Assembly: GCA_034211275.1 (NCBI GenBank)
Contig: JAXHTF010000030.1
Coordinates: 1 to 49,055 of the forward strand
Length of the DNA: 49,055 nucleotides
From: Acidobacteriota bacterium
Lineage (GTDB): Bacteria; Acidobacteriota; Thermoanaerobaculia; Multivoradales; JAHZIX01
Direction: 5' to 3'
Every line of letters starts with the position of its first letter. The first letter of the stretch is position 1. Made by a program: the position numbers and the translations under genes. Shown one piece after another: positions 44,494 to 49,055 of this stretch. The notes below the pieces were generated by a model. The model ran no database searches. It saw only the letters and a list, made by a program, of their open reading frames with translations, and had not been told where the DNA came from.

Positions 44494-44808
44494 TTAGGTC
44501 CGAACCTCTAAGAATGAGCGACCTCTACCATCAGGGTCGATGAACGGACCTGCGTCCCCACAAGACCGACCTGCACCATCGGGGTCAATGAACGGCCCAG
44601 TGTCGCCGCAAGTCCGACCTGCACCATTGGGATCGATGAACGGACCTGCATCATCCACCAGCACAGCCGCTGCTTGAGTCAGCAGAACCGCTTCTCCATC
44701 AATGATCTGCCAACCTTCATCAGCGTAGTCAGTCAACGCCAAGAGCGAGGTCAACGCACACACCACGAACGCCACAACGAGAATAGGTCCCAAAGCCAGA
44801 TTCCGCAT
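44494..44808 (-). CDS. Small membrane-targeted protein with three GPFIDPDGAGRSCGD-type repeats
   Basis: A 104-residue protein of unknown family. Residues 1-26 form a signal or anchor helix (LALGPILVVAFVVCALTSLL), followed by a spacer of about 27 residues. The C-terminal half is a three-fold 16-residue repeat: AGPFIDPNGAGRTCGD, TGPFIDPDGAGRSCGD, AGPFIDPDGRGRSFLE. The first two units have one Cys each. DNA of the units (44602-44649, 44554-44601, 44506-44553) differs largely at synonymous positions, indicating selection on the peptide. ATG 44808 has AAGGAGG at 4 nt. Local G+C is about 57 percent, lower than flanks. It may be a repeat peptide precursor or a surface protein. Confidence 0.75.
   Translation of the reverse strand: MRNLALGPILVVAFVVCALTSLLALTDYADEGWQIIDGEAVLLTQAAAVLVDDAGPFIDPNGAGRTCGDTGPFIDPDGAGRSCGDAGPFIDPDGRGRSFLEVRT
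44506..44649. repeat. Three 48-bp in-frame repeats
   Basis: Three consecutive 48-bp units encode the 16-residue repeats of the small protein. Silent differences (GGT/GGG, ATC/ATT, GAT/GAC, CCC/CCT, TGC/TGT, GGC/GGG) predominate over replacements. Confidence 0.9.
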
Positions 44809-45075
44809 AGTTCCTCCTTGAGAGCACTCAGAACCAGCCCGAAAGCCGGCCGGGGCAGCGCTCCGGTTGATCCCCTAAGATGATTTAGTGCCCTCCAAGC
44901 ATAAGCGCTGGACGGAAGAATGCACCGAATAGGGGAGCTTCCTCTATCTCTGAGACAGATCGGCTGACCCCCGAGGAGAGGAACACGGAGACTGGCGCAG
45001 ACGACAAATGCTGCGCAGCGAGTTCGGGAAGAAGCGCGGATTCGAGGAGCTGGGGAAGGCCAGAGAGCGGGGGCG
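44809..45075. other. Intergenic region between the repeat-peptide gene and the DUF1501 gene
   Basis: No gene is supported. A GAAAGCCGGCC patch could form a small hairpin just upstream of the repeat-peptide gene. No convincing -35/-10 pair could be chosen for that gene. Confidence 0.4.
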
Positions 45076-46344
45076 CTACCCGCGCCGGAAGAGAGGCAGC
45101 CGCGAACCGCTCCAGCCGGGGAAGAGCTCCTCGCCGACCGGAACGCCCAGGTGTGCACCGGCGACCTCGGAGAAGACCGAGCGGAAGTCGGTGGTCACCG
45201 GCAGATCGCGGCCTTCGTAGAGATTGTCGGGAGCGAGGGGTCCGAGCTCACCGTGGACCTTGCCGCCATCGACCTGGTTGCCCAGCACGAAGAGGCACGA
45301 GCCGTGGCCGTGGTCGGTGCCGGCGGCGCCGTTCTCCGCCACGGTGCGGCCGAATTCGGTCATGGTCAGCACCACCACATCGTCGCGGCGGCCGCCGAGG
45401 TCGGTCCAGAAGGCGGCGATGGAATCCGCCAGGTCGCGGGCGTGCCGGGCAAAGCTGCCGTTGACGGTTCCCTGGGCGACGTGGGTATCCCAGCCGCCGG
45501 ACTCGGCGAAGGCCACCTCCAGGCCGACGTCGGCTTTGATCAACATGGCGATCTGCCGCAGGCTCTCCCCCAGGGGGCTCCGCGGGTAGCGAGCGCCGCC
45601 GGCGGGCCGATAGCCGCGCAGGGGCACCCGCTGCAGCAGATCCAAGGCCTCGAAGGTCTCGCCGCCGGTATCCCGCAGGAGATCCTGGGCGGTCTGACGA
45701 TAGAGGGCTTCCAGGTCTTGGCCCGTGCCTGCGCCACCAGGCACCCCGCCCGCCATCAATCCGCCCGAACGCAGCCGGAAGTCCTCCAGTCGCCGCACCG
45801 CCACCGCCGGCTCGTCGCCGTAGAGGGAGCGCGGCAGGGCCGAGGTCAGGGATACCGCCCGGAACGGCGTGGCGTCGTGGCCCAGCAGACCGGAGGCGCG
45901 GTTGAGCCAGCCGCTGGAGGTGCCCTTGCGTCCCGGCGTGCCGGTCTCCATATAGTCCTGGGCATCGAAGTGGGAGCGGGTCGGATCCGGTGAGCCGACG
46001 CCGTGGACCACCGCCAGCCGGCCCTCCCGCCAGGGCTCCAGCAGCGGCTTGAGAGCGGGATGGAGCGCGTAGCCGACTCCCAGATCCAACAGGTCGCCGC
46101 CCCGGGCCGCGGAGAGGGCCAGCCGCGGCCGCAGCTTCGCCAGCTCCGGTGCCGACACCGGCGACACCGCCATCAGGCCGTCCATGGCGCCGCGCTGGAA
46201 GAGGGTTACCAGCACCTTCCGCCGCTGGTGGGCCCCCGGCGCCGCCACTGCCCGGGCGGCCCGATGAAGGAAGGACGGGCCGGCACCGAGGGTCACCAGG
46301 GCCAGGCCGCCGGCCTTCAAGAACGCTCTGCGATCTACCGTCAT
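45076..46344 (-). CDS. DUF1501 protein with Tat signal
   Basis: A 422-residue exported protein. The N-terminus DRRAFLKAGGLALVTLGAG is a twin-arginine signal. The alkaline-phosphatase-like DUF1501 core has VLVTLFQRGAMDGL, SHFDAQDYMETG, SGGWDTHVAQG, VVVLTMTEFGRTVAENGAAG and DHGHGSCLFVLG, which carry metal-ligand type Asp and His residues. Function is unknown; partners are usually DUF1800 proteins, as here. ATG 46344 has AAGGAG at 8 nt and follows the DUF1800 stop by 19 nt. Confidence 0.93.
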   Translation of the reverse strand: MTVDRRAFLKAGGLALVTLGAGPSFLHRAARAVAAPGAHQRRKVLVTLFQRGAMDGLMAVSPVSAPELAKLRPRLALSAARGGDLLDLGVGYALHPALKPLLEPWREGRLAVVHGVGSPDPTRSHFDAQDYMETGTPGRKGTSSGWLNRASGLLGHDATPFRAVSLTSALPRSLYGDEPAVAVRRLEDFRLRSGGLMAGGVPGGAGTGQDLEALYRQTAQDLLRDTGGETFEALDLLQRVPLRGYRPAGGARYPRSPLGESLRQIAMLIKADVGLEVAFAESGGWDTHVAQGTVNGSFARHARDLADSIAAFWTDLGGRRDDVVVLTMTEFGRTVAENGAAGTDHGHGSCLFVLGNQVDGGKVHGELGPLAPDNLYEGRDLPVTTDFRSVFSEVAGAHLGVPVGEELFPGWSGSRLPLFRRG

Positions 46345-46363
46345 GCTTCGTTCTCCTTCCCTC

Positions 46364-48265
46364 TCAGCGACGCTGAAACTCCGGCGAGCCGAGGATCACC
46401 CCCACCACCCGCTCCTCGGCGGTGGGCGGCGGTGGCTCGGCTCGGCCCCGGCGACCCCGATCCAAAAGACCACTCCCCTCTGAGCCGAAGAGCAGAGCAT
46501 CGGTCTCTCTGTCGATCAGCGGACCGGCCTCGTCGTCCCTTCCGGGGCTCTGCTGGGACCGTGCCTCGTCCATGCGGGCGGCGAGGTCCGAGCTGCGCAC
46601 CATGGGCTCCAACAGCTCGAGCATGGGCTCTAGCTCCCGCTCCGGCAGGAGGATCGGCAGATAGGCCTCCAGGGCCGCGGTCAGGGACTCCGGCTCCCGG
46701 CCCGCGAGCAATGCTTCCAACCCCAGGTCCACACCGCGCACCCGCCCTGCGGCCAGATCCATGCCGAAGCTCATGCGGTTGAGCAGCGCACCGGTATTGA
46801 CCCAGAAGTCGCCGCGGTCCGGGAAGCCGGTGGGAGCCTGATAGGCGTAGAGGGGTTGCCCCATGCGGCGCACCCACTCCACGACGCCGCGAGGATCGCC
46901 GACCTCGGCGTCCAGCACCCGTAGGGCGGACACCGCCAGCTCGAAGGGGGACTTGACCTTCTGCCGCCGCGCCTCTGGGGACCAGAAATGCGGCGAATAG
47001 GCCAGCGCCCGTACCATCTCCGCCGCGTCCCCACCGCTGCGGCGATAGACCTGCGCCAGCTGCTCCACCAGCGGCGCCGGAGGCTCGTCGGTGACGAAAC
47101 GGGCCGCCAGCTTGCGCGCCAGGTGGCGAGCGGTGGAGGGATGGGAGGCGAGCAGGTCCAGCACCTCTTCCCCGTCCTCGATGCCGCGGCCTGGAGCCAG
47201 GCGCCGCCCCAGCACCGTCTTCGCCTCGGCATCGTGCTGGTCCGCCCGGAAGAGGAAGGGGCCGTCCACCACGAAGCCCAGGCCCCGGGCTCGACGGGCG
47301 CGCTCCAATCGCTCCCGCACGCGATCTCCGGCGCTTCCGGAAGGCACGACCGTCCAGCCGGTGAAGGCTCTCGCCACCTCCACCACATCCCGCTGGCTGT
47401 AGCCACCGTCGACGCCCAGGGTGTGGAGCTCGAGGAGCTCCCGGGCGTAGTTTTCGTTGAGCCCCACCACCCGCCGTCGAGCAGCCCGGGCGCGGCGGCC
47501 TCCAGCAAAGGTGGTGCGCACCCCTTCCTCCGCCGCCGAGCGGGCGTTGTCCAGATATAGCAGCATCGCCGGGTGGCGGGCGGTGGCCTCCAGCAGACGA
47601 GGGAATCGGCCCAGAGACCGGGGCCGTAGTGCGTCGCGCTCGTAGGCCAGGATGTAGGGGCGGACTTGGTTGTCGGTGAGGGAGACGTTGAAATGGTTGA
47701 ACCAGAAGTCCGTGAGCACTTCCTGGAGCTGATTCTCGGAGTAGACAGCGCGGTAGAGCTTGGCCGCCATCAACTGCTGGAGGAGCTCGCGCTGGGAACG
47801 GTAGCCCTGCTCCCGCGCCCATTCCATCACCTGCCGCCGAGCGCGGCGACGATCCACGCCCGTCCCTTCGCCCCCGACGCCCTGTGCACCAGCTCCCTGT
47901 GCACCGGCTCCCTCTGCACCGGCTCGGAGGGCCTCCACCTGCTCCCGATCCAGCACCCCCTCCGCCACCGCCTGCATCAGCAGCTGTCCCGGATTGGGGA
48001 AGGTGCTGGCGAGCTCGTCCTCGGTGAGCTTCCAAAGGTCCAGCCGAGCCAGCCGCGTCTCCAGCTGCGGGCTCCGCCGATCCGCCGCCAGCTGCTGCTC
48101 CAACCAGCGCTCCAGCCCCATCTCCCGCACCGCCTGAACTTCCCCGGGGCGCGGGCCGAAGGCGAAGCGGTCCAGAAGATGCGCTGCAGCCTGGCCCTCG
48201 CTCCAACCCGCGGCGCGCCAGGGTAGACGGTCCCCGGGCGTGGAGCTGCGCAAGGCCTGGCTCAT
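46364..48265 (-). CDS. DUF1800 protein
   Basis: A 633-residue protein of the DUF1800 family, usually encoded with DUF1501 and of unknown role. Signatures include AAHLLDRFAFGPRPGEVQ, DFWFNHFNVSLTDNQVRPYI, RHPAMLLYLDN, LNENYARELLELHTLGVDGG, YSQRDVVEVARAFTGWTV and PTGFPDRGDFW. An Ala/Gly/Gln low-complexity insert made of five-residue repeats lies near residues 115-130 and comes from a 15-bp DNA repeat. ATG 48265 is chosen over a longer frame that reaches into the divergent promoter region. It is the first gene of the two-gene operon. Confidence 0.93.
   Translation of the reverse strand: MSQALRSSTPGDRLPWRAAGWSEGQAAAHLLDRFAFGPRPGEVQAVREMGLERWLEQQLAADRRSPQLETRLARLDLWKLTEDELASTFPNPGQLLMQAVAEGVLDREQVEALRAGAEGAGAQGAGAQGVGGEGTGVDRRRARRQVMEWAREQGYRSQRELLQQLMAAKLYRAVYSENQLQEVLTDFWFNHFNVSLTDNQVRPYILAYERDALRPRSLGRFPRLLEATARHPAMLLYLDNARSAAEEGVRTTFAGGRRARAARRRVVGLNENYARELLELHTLGVDGGYSQRDVVEVARAFTGWTVVPSGSAGDRVRERLERARRARGLGFVVDGPFLFRADQHDAEAKTVLGRRLAPGRGIEDGEEVLDLLASHPSTARHLARKLAARFVTDEPPAPLVEQLAQVYRRSGGDAAEMVRALAYSPHFWSPEARRQKVKSPFELAVSALRVLDAEVGDPRGVVEWVRRMGQPLYAYQAPTGFPDRGDFWVNTGALLNRMSFGMDLAAGRVRGVDLGLEALLAGREPESLTAALEAYLPILLPERELEPMLELLEPMVRSSDLAARMDEARSQQSPGRDDEAGPLIDRETDALLFGSEGSGLLDRGRRGRAEPPPPTAEERVVGVILGSPEFQRR
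47880..47924. repeat. Three 15-bp tandem repeats in the DUF1800 gene
   Basis: CCCTGTGCACCAGCT, CCCTGTGCACCGGCT and CCCTCTGCACCGGCT encode AGAQG-type repeats inside an otherwise conserved protein. Confidence 0.9.
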
Positions 48266-48304
48266 GGCTTCATCTTCCGGGTCATGCCGCGATCCTCCAT
48301 CACG

Positions 48305-48310
48305 TATAGT
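48305..48310 (+). promoter_or_regulatory. -10 box (TATAGT) for the thioesterase-like gene
   Basis: TATAGT lies 62 nt before ATG 48373 in the divergent gap between the DUF1800 and DUF4442 genes. No good -35 is seen. Confidence 0.4.
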
Positions 48311-48372
48311 GCAACCCACGACGAAGCCGCTTCTTGCGCAAACCGCTGACCTTTGACCCGACAAGCCCCGCC

Positions 48373-48882
48373 ATGTCCAAGAAAGTGACCACCAAGCAAC
48401 GCTGGCTCTTCTGGCTGATGCGCTTCTATCCCCCCTTCCTCGGTGCGGGGATCCGAGTGTGCACGGTGCGCGATGACCTGCGCCTCATCGAAACCGAGAT
48501 GAAGCTCCACTGGTGGAACCGCAACTACGTGGGGACCCACTTCGGCGGCTCCCTCTTCGCCATGTGCGACCCGTTCTACATGGTCATGCTGGTGGAGCTG
48601 CTGGGCCGCGACTACATCGTCTGGGACAAGGCTGCCACCATCCGCTTCCGGCGGCCGGGCCGCGGCACCATGCGGGCGCGCTTCGAAATTCCCCTGGAAC
48701 GCGAGCAGGAAATCCGCGCCGCGGCGGACGCCGAGGGCAAGGTAGAGCCGGTGTTCAAGGCCGAGGTCTTGGACCAGGAGGGCGAGGTGGTCGCCGAGGT
48801 GGAGAAGCTCCTCTACGTGCGGCGCAAGGATGCGCGGCTAGAGGACTCGAAGCCGCCGGAGGGAAACGAGGAAGAAGCTTAG
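48373..48882 (+). CDS. DUF4442 hotdog-fold thioesterase-like protein
   Basis: A 169-residue protein of the hotdog superfamily (YiiD_C/DUF4442). WWNRNYVGTHFGGSLFAMCD is the central-helix signature with the conserved N/G/H region, and KAATIRFRRPGRGTMRARFE forms the following strands. Related domains act on acyl-CoA or acyl-carrier substrates. ATG 48373 begins the aligned region but lacks a Shine-Dalgarno; an upstream ATG at 48334 is possible. The acidic C-terminus (EEEA) ends 51 nt before an AT-rich junction. Confidence 0.88.
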   Translation: MSKKVTTKQRWLFWLMRFYPPFLGAGIRVCTVRDDLRLIETEMKLHWWNRNYVGTHFGGSLFAMCDPFYMVMLVELLGRDYIVWDKAATIRFRRPGRGTMRARFEIPLEREQEIRAAADAEGKVEPVFKAEVLDQEGEVVAEVEKLLYVRRKDARLEDSKPPEGNEEEA

Positions 48883-48933
48883 TAGAGCGGCCGGCGGCGG
48901 CAACCAAGCCTTCAGCCTGGTGGACTGGCGTCC

Positions 48934-49055
48934 TATCATTTTAATAACATCTTGCCCTTTTTGTATCCCGCTAGTTGCTGCAAAATCAACTTCTAATCTA
49001 CCGTACAAAATAGCTATCCAACGCATAGGTAAACGCATTGCTTGTGGCGTACTTA
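48934..49055 (-). pseudogene. AT-rich fragment of a dihydroorotate-dehydrogenase-like gene
   Basis: The minus strand reads STPQAMRLPMRWIAILYGRL followed by EVDFAATSGIQKGQDVIKMI. This resembles the C-terminal region of DHOD-like proteins (LRWIAIL.GR, AATSGV, DV.K). The similarity stops abruptly at about 48934, where the next codons are the GC-rich host sequence, so the frame is broken. Codon use (TTA, ATT, AAA, GTT) is unlike the rest of the window. It extends past the window edge at its 5' side. The family call is from memory of the motif, not a search. Confidence 0.5.

Noticed and set aside
44500-44660. Repeat region as a CRISPR or VNTR without coding role
   Set aside because: The 48-bp units keep the reading frame and vary mostly at silent positions, so they are coding repeats.
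1-49055. tRNA or rRNA genes
   Set aside because: No cloverleaf with an intact T-arm or rRNA core sequence was recognised in the intergenic regions read by eye.

Overview
This is a high-GC (roughly two-thirds G+C by eye), gene-dense bacterial chromosome segment. The gene content includes a TPR/FG-GAP/ASPIC-UnbV secreted protein, a paired DUF1501/DUF1800 operon, ABC exporter parts with a sigma-54 response regulator and NtrY-like kinase, DUF6503/DUF6265, and an RHS protein. It suggests an Acidobacteriota-like organism, perhaps Thermoanaerobaculia. That placement is inference from gene content; the window holds no rRNA or tRNA.

Layout. 1-2637: the 5' part of a secreted RHS/YD-repeat protein running off the left edge. 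2753-5455: DNA polymerase I with a degenerate proofreading domain. 5501-5685: a long imperfect palindrome. 5735-9121: a secreted TPR/FG-GAP/ASPIC protein, followed by a very strong hairpin terminator. 9325-12951: a secreted TPR protein, a histone-deacetylase-fold amidohydrolase, an UPF0173-type metal hydrolase and an ArsR regulator. 12952-14008: about 1 kb with no convincing gene. 14009-16421: a membrane-anchored beta-rich protein preceded by a translationally coupled 33-residue repeat peptide, and a YbdK-type carboxylate-amine ligase. 16529-27168: a copper-resistance island with a YHS-fused P1B ATPase, a DUF3347 protein, CusA/CusB/CusC-type efflux and a secreted Met/His/Cys-rich protein. 27230-30039: SMR exporter, VOC protein, a small membrane protein and a DUF6503-DUF6265 protein. 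30123-31900: an ammonium transporter/PII operon with a tandem palindromic operator. 32075-37828: two-component system plus two ABC ATPases and a membrane fusion protein, with a sigma-54 promoter candidate and no permease. 38103-41665: a peptidase-like protein, RtcB RNA ligase and a ferritin-like protein. 42084-44808: a small DNA-binding-like protein and a twin-HTH regulator facing a TPR/HxxxxCxxC protein and a small secreted protein with three 16-residue repeats. 45076-48882: DUF1501/DUF1800 operon and a DUF4442 thioesterase-like gene. From about 48934 the composition drops abruptly to AT-rich and encodes a fragment of a dihydroorotate-dehydrogenase-like protein; this is either a chimeric contig end or a foreign insertion.

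How the genes work together. The copper genes form a complete periplasm/cytoplasm detoxification set. The sigma-54 regulator and kinase lie beside a promoter of the matching class in front of the ABC membrane fusion gene. Amt and PII form a standard ammonium uptake/sensing pair, but the PII lacks the uridylylated tyrosine.

The most novel-looking items are the 44494-44808 repeat peptide with its TPR neighbour, the coupled repeat micro-ORF at 15037-15138, the five separate 15-bp (five-codon) tandem repeats scattered through unrelated genes, and the set of genes whose -10 box lies only 6-9 nt before the start codon, implying leaderless transcripts.
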